From Komagataeibacter sp. FNDCR2 (GTDB lineage: Bacteria; Pseudomonadota; Alphaproteobacteria; Acetobacterales; Acetobacteraceae): DNA of 64,000 nt. Under the pieces are notes generated by a model. That model was not told where the DNA came from. It ran no database searches and saw only the letters and a list, made by a program, of their open reading frames with translations. A program made the position numbers and the translations under genes. Numbering within the stretch: position 1 is the stretch's first letter; every line of letters begins with the position of its first letter. Of the stretch, positions 9,557 to 19,159 are shown in pieces. The DNA is taken from positions 1,927,001-1,991,000 of the forward strand of contig NZ_JAIWOU010000001.1 in assembly GCF_021295395.1 (NCBI RefSeq), given 5' to 3'.

Positions 9557-10783
9557 CTATCCCCTCGCGCGCCGGTCGCATATGTGCCGCCAGATGTTGC
9601 ATCCCCCCATGCACAGACAGCCCGCCGTCACCACCACGGCCAGCGGCGCCGGGCTGTGGAAGGGGACATGCCCAAGGATGAAGCCACTCCCCGCGGCGAG
9701 GGAGAACTGGATCGTCCCCATGAGCGCCGAGGCGCTGCCAAGCTGGTGCCCATGGTGGGTAAAGGCCATGACCGTGGCGTTCGGGCCGATGAAGCCGAGT
9801 GAGCCGGTAATGCCCGTAACCAGCGCGCAGACCAGTAACGGATGCGCCGGCCCCGCCACCCCGGCCAGCGACAGGCCAAGACAGGACAGGGCGACGATCA
9901 GGCTGCACGCGATCCCGCCATCCAGCAGGCGCGACAGATCCACCCGGTGCACCAGCAGGCCATTAAGCTGCGCGCAGGCAATGAACATCCCGGCGTTCAG
10001 GCCAAAGAACGCCCCGAACTGCCCCGGCGTGAAATGCAGCAGGTGCTCGAACACCACCGGGGCCGACGTAATATAGGCGAACATGACAAAGGAGGAAAAA
10101 CTGTTGATCAGCGCGCTGGACATGAACACCGGCTCGCGCACCAGCCCGGCATAGCGGCCGATCATGCCCGGCATGGAAAACGCGATCCGCTTGCCCACCG
10201 GCATGGTGTCGGGCAGGCAGGCCAGCACCGCCACCAGCGCCAGCGCGCCGTACCCCACCCCCATACCGAAAATCCAGCGCCAGTGCCCGAAGGAAAGCAC
10301 CAGACTCCCCAGCGAGGGCGCGAGGATGGGCATGACCCCAAACACCAGCATGAGCTGCGACATGATCCGCACGCAGGCGGCCCCGCTCGCCACATCGCGC
10401 ACGATGGCGCGTGGAATCACCGCGCAGGCCGCCCCCCCCAGCGCCGCGATGAAGCGGCACAGGCAGAACAGGTCGAACCCGCGCACCACCGCGCACCCGA
10501 CCGAACCGACGCAGAACAGGACCAGCCCGCCAGCCAGCGGCACCCGCCGCCCCAGCCGGTCGGACAGGGGGCCAAGGCTGAACTGCCCCACCGCAAGCCC
10601 GGCGAACCAGGCCGCCAGCGTAACCTGGCTGGCCCCGGCATGGCCGCCCGCCAGTTCCTGGTCCATGGCCGGAAAGGCGGGCAGGTACATATCCGTGGCG
10701 AGGGGACCGATGGCCGTAATCAGCCCCAGCAGGGCGATCATCCAGAACGGCATGGCGGAAGCTGATGGAAGGGGAACAGGCAT
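9557..10783 (-). CDS. MFS transporter, Bcr/CflA drug-resistance type
   Basis: Inner-membrane major facilitator protein (about 408 aa, 12 predicted helices). The N-terminal pattern TAIGPLATDMYLPAFP is characteristic of the Bcr/CflA family, proton-driven exporters of drugs such as bicyclomycin and sometimes of small metabolites. The ATG at 10783 was preferred over an in-frame TTG 21 bases upstream; neither has a strong ribosome binding site. Monocistronic, convergent with rfbA. The exported compound cannot be deduced. Confidence 0.85.
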   Translation of the reverse strand: MPVPLPSASAMPFWMIALLGLITAIGPLATDMYLPAFPAMDQELAGGHAGASQVTLAAWFAGLAVGQFSLGPLSDRLGRRVPLAGGLVLFCVGSVGCAVVRGFDLFCLCRFIAALGGAACAVIPRAIVRDVASGAACVRIMSQLMLVFGVMPILAPSLGSLVLSFGHWRWIFGMGVGYGALALVAVLACLPDTMPVGKRIAFSMPGMIGRYAGLVREPVFMSSALINSFSSFVMFAYITSAPVVFEHLLHFTPGQFGAFFGLNAGMFIACAQLNGLLVHRVDLSRLLDGGIACSLIVALSCLGLSLAGVAGPAHPLLVCALVTGITGSLGFIGPNATVMAFTHHGHQLGSASALMGTIQFSLAAGSGFILGHVPFHSPAPLAVVVTAGCLCMGGCNIWRHICDRRARG

Positions 10784-10926
10784 GATGATCCGGACGGAGG
10801 TCAATAAAGGAAATCACGGGCGGGAGCATATCCGTGGATTTTACACGTCCTGTCCATGCGGCGGATCGCATGCGACACATGCCTGCCACGCCGCCCCGCG
10901 CGGCCCGGCGGCCCGGTCGGGCAGGA

Positions 10927-11589
10927 TCAGAGCCCGAAACCCGCGACCAGCCCGGCCAGCCCTATCTGCCGGTGGCGCTCCAGCCGGGCCGCGACCAGCA
11001 CGGCGCGGGCTTCGGTTATGGCCTGATCCAGTTCGGAATTGATAATGACGTGATCGAATTCGTTCCAGTGCGAAATCTCGTCGCGCGCGGCCTGCATGCG
11101 GCGCGCGATCTCATCGGCCTCATCGGACGCGCGACCGTTCAGGCGGCGCTCGAGTTCCGCGATGGAGGGCGGCAGCACGAATATGCTGGCCACATCATCG
11201 GGCAGGGCCGCGCGTATCTGCCGGTGGCCCTGCCAGTCTATGTCGAACACCATGTCATGCCCCTCCGCCAGGGCCTGTTCCACCGGCGCGCGCGGCGTGC
11301 CGTAACCCCGGCCGAACACGGTGGCCCATTCCAGCATCTCGCCCGCTTCCGCCATGCGCATGAATTCCTCCATGCTGCGGAAATGGTAATGGATGCCGTC
11401 ACTTTCCCCCGGCCGGGGCTGGCGCGTGGTGACCGAGACGGAATGGAGCAGTTGCGGCTCGGACGCGCGCAGCGCATTGGCGATGGTGGACTTGCCCGCA
11501 CCGGACGGGGCTGAAATAACCAGACATACTCCCCTGCGCTGGACCGGAACCCGTGAGGTTGCGCGAAGGGAGGGGGCAGGCTGGCTCAT
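10927..11589 (-). CDS. gmk: guanylate kinase
   Basis: Essential cytosolic enzyme (220 aa) phosphorylating GMP to GDP. It shows the P-loop APSGAGKST near residue 27, the GMP-binding segment VSVTTRQPRPGE, and GYGTPRAPVEQ. The ATG at 11589 is preceded by ggagag at ideal spacing; the much longer frame upstream runs antisense to the SDR gene and is not real. It is divergent from the SDR at 11684 with 94 bases between. Confidence 0.96.
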   Translation of the reverse strand: MSQPAPSLRATSRVPVQRRGVCLVISAPSGAGKSTIANALRASEPQLLHSVSVTTRQPRPGESDGIHYHFRSMEEFMRMAEAGEMLEWATVFGRGYGTPRAPVEQALAEGHDMVFDIDWQGHRQIRAALPDDVASIFVLPPSIAELERRLNGRASDEADEIARRMQAARDEISHWNEFDHVIINSELDQAITEARAVLVAARLERHRQIGLAGLVAGFGL

Positions 11590-11683
11590 ACGGCTCTCCA
11601 TGGGTGGCGGCCGTGCTTTGGGTACGGGCCGGGTGCGGAAACGAAGTAGCGCAGTTCTAACAGGGTGTATGTATTCTGCGAAT

Positions 11684-12514
11684 ATGAAACAGGATTCGAT
11701 ACTGATCACAGGCGCCTCGTCCGGTATCGGGCGCGGGCTTGCCCTCGCCCTCGCCCGGCCGGGACGCATACTGCATCTGGGCGGGCGCAACACGCACAAC
11801 CTGAAGGAGGTGGCCACACGCTGCATCGCCCGGGGGGCGGAGGTGCGCGTGCGGGTGCAGGACGTGCGCGAACAGGCCGGCATGGATGCATGGATCACGA
11901 CCGCCGGCCCGCTTGATCTCGTCTTCGCCTGTGCCGGGATCACGGCGTCCACCCAGGGGGGGGAAGACGCGCCCCATGAGCCGGATGCCCAGATCCGGCG
12001 CATGTTCGCGACCAATGTGGATGGGGTGATCAACACCGTGCTGCCCGCGCTGGCCGTCATGCGCGGCCAGCCGCGTGGCCACGATGGCATGCGCGGGCGG
12101 ATATGCGCCATGTCGTCGGTCGCGGGGCTTGTCGCGTTTCCGGGCACGCCGTCGTACTGCGCGTCGAAGGCGGCGGTGGACCGATTCATGGTGGCGACGG
12201 GGGGCAACATGGCGCGCGCCGGTATCCTGCTGTCCAGTGTCTGCTGCGGTTTTGTCGCTACGCCCATGACCGCGGGCAACACCTTTCCCATGCCCGGCCT
12301 GACCCAGACGGGCGACGCGGTGCGGGCCATCCTGTCCGGCGTGGCGCGGGGCAGGCAGCGCATCTCGTTTCCCTGGTGGCTGGCGGCGGGGTCGCGCTTC
12401 ATGGATCTGCTCCCCATCCGGGTGGCGCAGTCCTGTTACTTCCGCCAGCCGGCGGGACAGGCGGGCACCATGCCGGAAACGGGGCTGGAGCCGCCGGGCG
12501 CGCCCACGGCGTGA
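11684..12514 (+). CDS. short-chain dehydrogenase/reductase
   Basis: Classical SDR (276 aa). The Rossmann TGASSGIG at residues 9-16 binds NAD(P), and the active site shows MSSVAG (Ser) and YCASK (Tyr, Lys). The C-terminus carries an extra hydrophobic segment typical of membrane-associated SDRs of unknown substrate. The start may be the ATG at 11684 or one at 11669; neither has a clear ribosome binding site. The RND pump starts 37 bases later, so the two may be cotranscribed. Substrate not predictable. Confidence 0.85.
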   Translation: MKQDSILITGASSGIGRGLALALARPGRILHLGGRNTHNLKEVATRCIARGAEVRVRVQDVREQAGMDAWITTAGPLDLVFACAGITASTQGGEDAPHEPDAQIRRMFATNVDGVINTVLPALAVMRGQPRGHDGMRGRICAMSSVAGLVAFPGTPSYCASKAAVDRFMVATGGNMARAGILLSSVCCGFVATPMTAGNTFPMPGLTQTGDAVRAILSGVARGRQRISFPWWLAAGSRFMDLLPIRVAQSCYFRQPAGQAGTMPETGLEPPGAPTA

Positions 12515-12551
12515 ATGAAGCCTTGGTAATGGCAAGAGCCGGGATCAGGCG

Positions 12552-15500
12552 TTGAATCCGTGCCGCATCTTCATCCTGCGCCCGGTGGCGACCACGCTGC
12601 TGGCCGCGGCCATCATGCTGTCGGGTCTTTTCGCCTACCGGACCCTGCCGGTGGGCGACCTGCCCGATATTGCCGTGCCGGTCATCTATATCATGGCCAC
12701 CCAGCCGGGCGCGTCCCCCCAGCAGATGGCGAGTTCCGTGACCACCCCGCTGGAGCGCAGGCTGGGGCAGGTCGCGGGCGTGAGCGAGATCGAATCCGAT
12801 TCCAGCCAGGACAGCGCCTTCATCCTGCTGACCTTCAATGAAACCACCAATATCGACGCCGCCGCCAATGACGTGGAAGCCGCCCTGCGCGCCGCCCGCG
12901 CCGACATGCCCGCCACCCTCCAGTCACAGCCGCAGTACTGGAAGGCCAACCCCTCCGACAACCCGATCCTGATCCTGGCCCTGACATCGGACACACAGCC
13001 GGTGTCCGAGCTGTACGACATTGCCAAGACGCGCCTGCAGCCCCTTCTTTCACAGGTGCAGGGCGTGGGCTGGGTCGAGATCGCGGGCAGTTCCGCCCCG
13101 GCGGTACGGGTGGAAATCAATCCATGGCCCCTGTTCAAATACGGGCTGGGGTTTGAGGACATCCGCTCGGCGCTGGCGTCCGCCAACGCCAATACGCCCA
13201 AGGGCGTCGTGGAAAACGACACGACCCGCTACACGCTCGCCACCAACGACCAGGCGCGCACCGCCGCCCAGTACCGCGATCTCGTGATCGGCTACCGCGA
13301 CAGCCGCCCCGTGCGGCTGCAGGATGTGGCCAGCGTGCGCAACGGCGTGGAGAACGAACGCCGGGTCGGTTTCCTGAACGGGCACAGCGCGGTCATGGCC
13401 ATCATCCGCCCCCGCGCGGGGGCGAATGTCATCCACGTGATCGACGCGATCAAGGGCCGCCTGCCCACCCTGCGCGCGGCGCTGCCGCGCGGGGTCTCGC
13501 TCGTACCCGCCATGGACCGTTCCATCACCATCCGCGCCTCGCTGGCGGATACGCAGTGGACGCTGCTGGCCTCGGTCGTGCTGGTGGTGGGGGTGGTGCT
13601 GGTGTTCCTGCGCACGCCGCGCGCGACGCTCATCCCGGCCATTACGGTGCCCATCTCGCTGGCGGGTACGCTGGCGTTCATGGCGCTGTTCCACTTCTCG
13701 CTTGATATCCTGTCACTCATGGCGCTGACCATCGCGACCGGCTTCGTGGTGGATGACGCCATCGTGGTGCTGGAAAACATCGCCCGCCACATGGAAGCGG
13801 GCATGGACCGCAGGCAGGCGGCCCTGCGCGGCTCGCGGGAGATCGGGTTTACGGTGCTGTCCATCACCATCTCGCTGGTGGCGGTGTTCCTGCCGCTGCT
13901 GTTGCTGGCGGGCACGCCGGGCAAGGTGTTTTTCGAGTTTTCCATGACGCTGGCGATCACGGTCACCGTCTCGCTGGTGCTGGCGCTGAGCCTGACGCCC
14001 ATGATGTGCAGCCTGTTCCTGGAGGTCGGGCCACAGGCGCCGCCGCCGCCCACGGCCCCGCGCTGGCGGCGCTGGCCGCATGAGCTGGGCGAGTGGATGG
14101 AGGCGGGCTACCGGCGCCTGCTCCATTACTATGAACACTCCCTCGTCATCGCCCTGCGCCACCATGTCCTGACCGCCGTGACCCTGCCGCTCAGCCTTGC
14201 CGTCATGATCGGCGTGATCGTGCTGATGCCCAAGGGGATCCTGCCCAAGGAGGACGTGGCCATGGTCATGAACTTCTTCCGCGTGGACCAGACCACCTCC
14301 TTTCCCGCCATGAAGGAGAAGATCCGCGCCATAAGCGACGCAATGGGGGTGGACCAGGACACGCAGGAAGTGGTGGCGTTTTCCGGCGACACGAACATCG
14401 AGGGGCAGGCCTTCGCCCAGATGATCGACCGCGCGCAGCGCAGCGACGGCCCCGATGAGATGATCGAACGCATCCACAGGCGGCTGGCCAATATTCCGGG
14501 GGTGGACATATCGCTGTTCTCGGCCGGTGACATAAGCGGCGGCGGCGGGCGGCAGAAGGAAGGGGCCTACCGCTACCTGCTGACCAGCGACAACGCCGAT
14601 GACATCTATACATGGGCGCCCCGCCTGACCGCCGCGCTGCGCGCGGGGCCGGTGCTGCGCGACGTGACGACGGATGTCATGAACAATGGCGCGGCCATCC
14701 ATGCCGACATCATCCGCGACCTTGCGGCGCGCTACCTCGTCACGCCGCAACTGCTCAGCAACACGCTGTACGACGCCTTCGGCCAGCGCACGGCGTCCAA
14801 CATATCCACCTCGCTCACCACCTATCACGTGGTCATGGAAGTGGCGGACCGGTACCGTACCTCGCCCGACATCCTGCGCTCCTTCCGCATCTCGACCGCC
14901 GGGGGCAGCGCGGGCGGCGGCACGGTGTCGAACACGGTGCGCGTACCGGCGCAGGCGAGCGGGCAGGAAAGCCGCAGCACGCAGCTCAGCCAGCAGTCAT
15001 TTCGCAACCAGATTGCCAACCGGCTGGCGGGCGGGGCCGGGGCATCGAACGGGTCGGCGGTTTCCTCCAGCACCGAGACGATGATCCCGCTTTCCGATGT
15101 GGCGCGTCTTGTCCCCCGCCCCACGGCCATTACCGTCTCGCACCGCGACGGGTTCGTATCCGCCGCCATTTCCTTCAACCTCGCCCCCGGCATGGCCCTG
15201 AGCGACGCGGCGGCCACGATTGCCGACACCATGATCGACATGCATGTGCCGCCCTCCATCCATGGCGGGTTTACCGGGCAGGCGGCGCAGTTCCAGTCCG
15301 CCATCATCAACGAGGTGCTGATCTTCATCGCCGCCCTCGTCACGATCTATGTGACGCTGGGCATCCTGTATGAAAGCTACATCCATCCGCTGACCATCAT
15401 GTCCACCCTGCCCTCGGCGGGGGTGGGGGCGGTGATGGCGCTGTGGGCGACGGGGCAGGAATTCTCCCTCATCACCATGATCGGGATGATCCTGCTGGTC

Positions 15501-15845
15501 GGGATCGTGAAAAAGAACGCCATCCTGATCGTGGATTTCGCCCTGCACGCGGAACGCGACCGGGGCCTTTCCCCGCGCGACGCCATACATGACGCCTGCG
15601 TCCAGCGCTTCCGCCCCATTCTCATGACCACGCTGGCCGCCGCCCTGGGGGCCGTGCCGCTGATCACCAATGGCGGCTACGGCATGGAAATGCGCCGCCC
15701 GCTGGGCATTACGGTGGTTGGGGGGCTTATGATGAGCCAGTTGCTCACGCTCTACACCACGCCGGTCATCTATCTTTACATGGAACATATGCGCACATGG
15801 ACCGCGCGGTTGGTCCACCGGCTTATGGCCCGTGGGCGGGCATGA
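12552..15845 (+). CDS. RND family efflux pump, inner-membrane subunit
   Basis: Proton-driven HAE1/AcrB-type transporter of 1097 aa, with the first helix at the N-terminus, two large periplasmic loops and 12 membrane segments. The TM4 motif GFVVDDAIVVLENIARHMEAG-like region carries the two adjacent Asp residues of the proton relay. The start appears to be TTG at 12552; no ATG or GTG is available upstream in frame. No membrane-fusion protein or outer-membrane channel gene is adjacent, which is unusual because these normally form one operon; the partner may be encoded elsewhere. Substrate unknown. A tRNA gene follows. Confidence 0.92.
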   Translation: MNPCRIFILRPVATTLLAAAIMLSGLFAYRTLPVGDLPDIAVPVIYIMATQPGASPQQMASSVTTPLERRLGQVAGVSEIESDSSQDSAFILLTFNETTNIDAAANDVEAALRAARADMPATLQSQPQYWKANPSDNPILILALTSDTQPVSELYDIAKTRLQPLLSQVQGVGWVEIAGSSAPAVRVEINPWPLFKYGLGFEDIRSALASANANTPKGVVENDTTRYTLATNDQARTAAQYRDLVIGYRDSRPVRLQDVASVRNGVENERRVGFLNGHSAVMAIIRPRAGANVIHVIDAIKGRLPTLRAALPRGVSLVPAMDRSITIRASLADTQWTLLASVVLVVGVVLVFLRTPRATLIPAITVPISLAGTLAFMALFHFSLDILSLMALTIATGFVVDDAIVVLENIARHMEAGMDRRQAALRGSREIGFTVLSITISLVAVFLPLLLLAGTPGKVFFEFSMTLAITVTVSLVLALSLTPMMCSLFLEVGPQAPPPPTAPRWRRWPHELGEWMEAGYRRLLHYYEHSLVIALRHHVLTAVTLPLSLAVMIGVIVLMPKGILPKEDVAMVMNFFRVDQTTSFPAMKEKIRAISDAMGVDQDTQEVVAFSGDTNIEGQAFAQMIDRAQRSDGPDEMIERIHRRLANIPGVDISLFSAGDISGGGGRQKEGAYRYLLTSDNADDIYTWAPRLTAALRAGPVLRDVTTDVMNNGAAIHADIIRDLAARYLVTPQLLSNTLYDAFGQRTASNISTSLTTYHVVMEVADRYRTSPDILRSFRISTAGGSAGGGTVSNTVRVPAQASGQESRSTQLSQQSFRNQIANRLAGGAGASNGSAVSSSTETMIPLSDVARLVPRPTAITVSHRDGFVSAAISFNLAPGMALSDAAATIADTMIDMHVPPSIHGGFTGQAAQFQSAIINEVLIFIAALVTIYVTLGILYESYIHPLTIMSTLPSAGVGAVMALWATGQEFSLITMIGMILLVGIVKKNAILIVDFALHAERDRGLSPRDAIHDACVQRFRPILMTTLAAALGAVPLITNGGYGMEMRRPLGITVVGGLMMSQLLTLYTTPVIYLYMEHMRTWTARLVHRLMARGRA

Positions 15846-15916
15846 AAAATCTTTTCCGCAAGCTAAAAAAAGGGGTTGCGGGGGGCGGCGGGGTCGGCTA
15901 GAAACCGCCTCACAGC

Positions 15917-15993
15917 GCACCCGTAGCTCAACTGGATAGAGCACCAGACTACGAATCTGGGGGTTAGAGGTTCGAGTCCTTTCGGGTGCGCCA
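15917..15993 (+). tRNA. tRNA-Arg (anticodon ACG)
   Basis: Complete cloverleaf of 77 nt including an encoded CCA end. Acceptor arms GCACCCG / CGGGTGC pair perfectly; the anticodon stem CCAGA/TCTGG presents ctACGaa; the T arm contains ggttcgagtcc. ACG would be deaminated to ICG by TadA and reads CGU/CGC/CGA. Confidence 0.97.
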
Positions 15994-16148
15994 ATTTTCC
16001 TGAAAATCCTGAATCAGTAAGCGATCACGTCTCTCGTGCCTGTTGGCGCGTGCGCAATCGTTCATGGCCCAAAAAGAAGGGTGCCTGCCGCCTGCCGGGC
16101 TGCTACACCCTTGCCTGATCTTTCTTTGTCCGGATTCAGGAAACAGGA

Positions 16149-17363
16149 ATGAACGGGTCCCGCCCCCCCGAAAACATGCCGCAACAGGCCCCATTCGCGC
16201 AGCGTGAGGGGATTGCCGGCTGGGTTGACCGCAGGCTTCCGGTCATAAGCGGGTTCCGCAGGGAATATATCGACTTCCCCATGCCGCGTAACCTGAACGG
16301 GCTGTGGAATTTCGGGGCGATCCTGTGCGCGGTGCTGGTGGTCATGCTGGCCAGCGGTATTTTCCTGGCCATGAACTATACGCCCACGGCGGCGGGCGCC
16401 TTCATGTCGGTCGAGATGATCGAACGCCAGGTGCCCGGCGGGTGGATGCTGCGCGCGATCCATGTCACGGGGGCGAGCCTGTTCATGGCGGCACTCTACA
16501 TCCATCTGTTCCGGGGGCTGTATTATGGCTCCTACAAGCAGCCACGCGAGATCCTGTGGCTGTCGGGGCTGGGGCTTCTGCTCATGGTCATGGTCACCGC
16601 GTTCGCGGGCTATGTGCTGCCATGGGGGCAGATGTCCTACTGGGGGGCGGATGTCGCGGGCAAGGCGGTGGGGGCCGTGCCGGTCATTGGCCCGACGCTT
16701 GAACATGTCATGGAAGGCAGCGACCAGTTGGGGGATATTTTCATCCACCGCTTTTTCGTGCTGCATTTCCTGCTGGCGTTCGCCATCGTGGCCATTGTGG
16801 TGCTGCATGTGGCCGCGCTGCATGTGCCCGGTCCCAACAACCCCACCGGCAGGCCCCTTCCCGCGCGGGAGAACGTTCCCTTCCATCCCTATTACACGAC
16901 CAAGGACCTGACGGGGCTTGTGCTGTTCGCGCTGGTGTTCGTGGCCCTTGCCTTCCTGTGGCCCGGTCTCCTGTCCGAGCCGGAGAACTACCGCCCCGCC
17001 AACCCTATGCACACGCCCGCCGATATCGAGCCGGAATGGTATTTCCTGCCATTCTACGGAATGCTGCAATCCGTGCCGTCCAAGTTCGGCGGGCTTGTCG
17101 CATCGGGCGGCGCGGTGCTGATCCTGTTCGCGGTGCCATGGCTCGACCGCTCCCCCATCCGTTCGGCCCGCTTCCGCCCGTTGTGCCGGGCGGGCCTGCT
17201 GGGGCTGGTGGTGGCGTTCGTGCTGATGGGGCTGGTGGGCCGCCACCATGCCGCAGGCGGCTGGATGACCGTGGGGCGGCTCGCGACGCTTTATTATTTC
17301 AGCTATTTCCTTGTGCTGCTCCCGCTTTGCGCACGGCGGGAAATGCGCGGGGCCGGGGGCTGA
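16149..17363 (+). CDS. petB: cytochrome b, bc1-type, standing alone
   Basis: Quinol-oxidising membrane subunit (404 aa) of the cytochrome bc1 type. All four haem ligands are present as two His pairs each 14 residues apart (IH...IH in helix B, LH...LH in helix D), and the Qo-site PEWY motif is intact (EPEWYFLPFYGML). About eight membrane helices are evident. A close aggaa precedes the ATG. In a normal operon the Rieske protein precedes and cytochrome c1 follows; here the neighbours are a tRNA gene and a riboswitch-controlled binding protein. Either partners lie elsewhere or the protein works in another complex. Family certain; function in a bc1 complex uncertain. Confidence 0.9.
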   Translation: MNGSRPPENMPQQAPFAQREGIAGWVDRRLPVISGFRREYIDFPMPRNLNGLWNFGAILCAVLVVMLASGIFLAMNYTPTAAGAFMSVEMIERQVPGGWMLRAIHVTGASLFMAALYIHLFRGLYYGSYKQPREILWLSGLGLLLMVMVTAFAGYVLPWGQMSYWGADVAGKAVGAVPVIGPTLEHVMEGSDQLGDIFIHRFFVLHFLLAFAIVAIVVLHVAALHVPGPNNPTGRPLPARENVPFHPYYTTKDLTGLVLFALVFVALAFLWPGLLSEPENYRPANPMHTPADIEPEWYFLPFYGMLQSVPSKFGGLVASGGAVLILFAVPWLDRSPIRSARFRPLCRAGLLGLVVAFVLMGLVGRHHAAGGWMTVGRLATLYYFSYFLVLLPLCARREMRGAGG

Positions 17364-17427
17364 GCCTTCGTGCCTGACGCCACGGGTCCAGCATCCGTGA
17401 CTTGACGGGCGCGCGCCCCATCCCACA

Positions 17428-17511
17428 CTCTCCGCCCGACCGGGGTGCCCGCCAATGGCGGGCTGAGATCATACCCGTTGAACCTGATCTGGGTCATGCC
17501 AGCGAAGGGAG
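17428..17511 (+). promoter_or_regulatory. TPP riboswitch (THI element)
   Basis: Shows the conserved core: cggggtgccc, then ggctgaga at 17461, acccgttgaacctgat, and tgccagcgaaggga. The closing helix pairs CTCTC (17428-17432) with GGGAG (17507-17511). It lies 64 bases before the start of the ThiY-like gene and should repress it when thiamine diphosphate is abundant. A cctgcc stretch after the aptamer could mask the purine-rich ribosome binding site; this switch mechanism is inferred. Confidence 0.95.
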
Positions 17512-17575
17512 GCTGACCTGTGGCGTCCGTTCCCTGCCTGCCGTGTGCCGTGAAAAAATGGGAAAGGGATTCCAC

Positions 17576-18544
17576 ATGCGCGTCATAGCCCGCACACTTG
17601 GCCTGGCCACCATCATGGCCTGCATGGCCGTGCTGATACAGCCCGCCCGCGCGGCCGGTCGGCCGGTTACGGTCGTGCTGGACTGGTTTCTCAACGCCGA
17701 CCATGCCAGCCTGCTGGCCGCGCAGTACAGCGGTGCCTTTGCCCGCCACGGGCTGGACGTGAAGCTGATCGCGCCCGCCGACCCCGGATCGCCCGCGCGC
17801 CTGGTCGCGGCGGGGCAGGCGGACCTTGCGGTGTCCTACCAGACGCAGCTGGGCATGCTGGCGGATCAGGACATACCGCTTGTGCGTGTCGGCACGCTGA
17901 TCGATACGCCGCTCAATGTGCTGATCACCAGCGGCACGATCCATGACCTGTCGGAACTCAAGGGCAGGACCATCGGCATTTCCATTCCCGGCGTGGATGA
18001 CGCCGCCCTTGACGCCATGCTCCATTCCGTGGGTCTGGGCCTTGCGGATGTGCGGCAGGTCAACGTCAATTTCCAGCTGGAGCAGGCCATCATAAGCCAT
18101 GCGGTGGACGGGGTGATCGGGGCGGTGCGCACCTATGAACTGATCGACCTGCAACAGAAGGGGATCAAGGTCACCGCCTTCTTCCCCGAGGAACACGGCG
18201 TGCCCATGTCCGATGAACTGATTTTCCTGGCCGGGCGGGACCATGCGCATGAGGCATGGATACGGGCGTTCATGGATGCGCTGGCGGAGGGCGCCAATAC
18301 GCTCATCAACCACCCCGACACCATCCTGGCGCAGGCGGTCGGCGACCACCCGGAACTCGATACGCCCCTGAACCGGGCGGCATGGCAGGCCACGCTATCG
18401 CGCCTGTGCAAGCAGCCCGCCCTGCTGAACGTACCCCGCTACCGGGCTTTCGCCGCCTTCCTGCACGCCCATGGCATGATGACCCACGACATCCCGCTTG
18501 AGCGGTACGCGCTTGACCCGTTCAGCCCGCCTGCATCGCCCTGA
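17576..18544 (+). CDS. ThiY-like periplasmic binding protein (NMT1/THI5 family)
   Basis: Protein of 322 aa with an N-terminal signal peptide (cleavage near ARA-AG, about residue 25) followed by a THI5/NMT1-like fold: TVVLDWFLNADHASLLAAQ is the family start. Such proteins deliver hydroxymethylpyrimidine precursors of thiamine to an ABC transporter. The TPP riboswitch directly upstream supports a thiamine role. The ATG at 17576 has gggaaaggga before it; an ATG at 17558 is an alternative. The expected permease and ATPase genes (thiX, thiZ) are not next to it. It lacks the CCCxC motif of the yeast HMP-forming Thi5 enzyme and has an export signal, so a transport role is more likely. Confidence 0.85.
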   Translation: MRVIARTLGLATIMACMAVLIQPARAAGRPVTVVLDWFLNADHASLLAAQYSGAFARHGLDVKLIAPADPGSPARLVAAGQADLAVSYQTQLGMLADQDIPLVRVGTLIDTPLNVLITSGTIHDLSELKGRTIGISIPGVDDAALDAMLHSVGLGLADVRQVNVNFQLEQAIISHAVDGVIGAVRTYELIDLQQKGIKVTAFFPEEHGVPMSDELIFLAGRDHAHEAWIRAFMDALAEGANTLINHPDTILAQAVGDHPELDTPLNRAAWQATLSRLCKQPALLNVPRYRAFAAFLHAHGMMTHDIPLERYALDPFSPPASP

Positions 18545-18546
18545 GT

Positions 18547-19068
18547 TCAGTCCTGCGGGGTAATGCTGGTCAGCAGGTCGCGCCTGTGCGGCAGGAAGGT
18601 GGTGATCCGCAGGCCGTGCCAGGCCACGATACTGTCCCCCAGGAACATGCCCAGCGCGATGACGGTACACACCAGCGCGTTGCCGAACATGAGCACCAGC
18701 CACCACGCGATGGATGAATCGCGCACGCTGCCCAGAAACAGCGCAAAGGCCGAACCGCAGGCGGATGCGCCCCCCACCCCCCCGAACAGGATCGCCGCAT
18801 CCAGCAGCAGCGTGCGGTAGTGCAGGAGCCCCAGCCGCTTCATGAGCATGCTGGCGTCCTTGCCGCTCTTGTCGTCCATGCCATCGAGCTTGTCGCGCAC
18901 CGTCTCGATCCGGTCGCTGACACGGGCCAGCCGGGTGTTGAACATGTTGAGCAGCGTACCGATACCCGACAGCATGAACACCGGCGTCAGGGCGGTCTGG
19001 ATCAGATGGGCGACCCCATCAACGGATTCATCGGGAATAAGACCGGGAAAGGCAGACACGTCAGGCAT
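18547..19068 (-). CDS. DUF2721 membrane protein
   Basis: Small inner-membrane protein of 173 aa. The N-terminal segment LIQTALTPVFMLSGIGTLLN and the following NTRLARVSDRIE are hallmark DUF2721 sequences; three hydrophobic helices are visible (about residues 25-45, 95-115 and 120-145). The ATG follows aaggat. Function of the family is unknown. It converges with the ThiY-like gene, with only 2 bases between the stops. Confidence 0.75.
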   Translation of the reverse strand: MPDVSAFPGLIPDESVDGVAHLIQTALTPVFMLSGIGTLLNMFNTRLARVSDRIETVRDKLDGMDDKSGKDASMLMKRLGLLHYRTLLLDAAILFGGVGGASACGSAFALFLGSVRDSSIAWWLVLMFGNALVCTVIALGMFLGDSIVAWHGLRITTFLPHRRDLLTSITPQD

Positions 19069-19159
19069 ATCCTTGGATGGGGGCGGGATCTGCGTTTTTT
19101 GGGCTTATCCCCGCCCCCGTCAAGGGGCAGAGTCGCGACAGACGGACCGGGAGAATTTC

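Noticed and set aside
10927..12417. 496-codon version of guanylate kinase
   Set aside because: The extra 276 codons run antisense through the SDR gene; a good ribosome binding site supports the 220-aa start at 11589.
15846..15916. Attachment site or island boundary at tRNA-Arg
   Set aside because: No duplicated tRNA 3' end, integrase or composition shift was found nearby.
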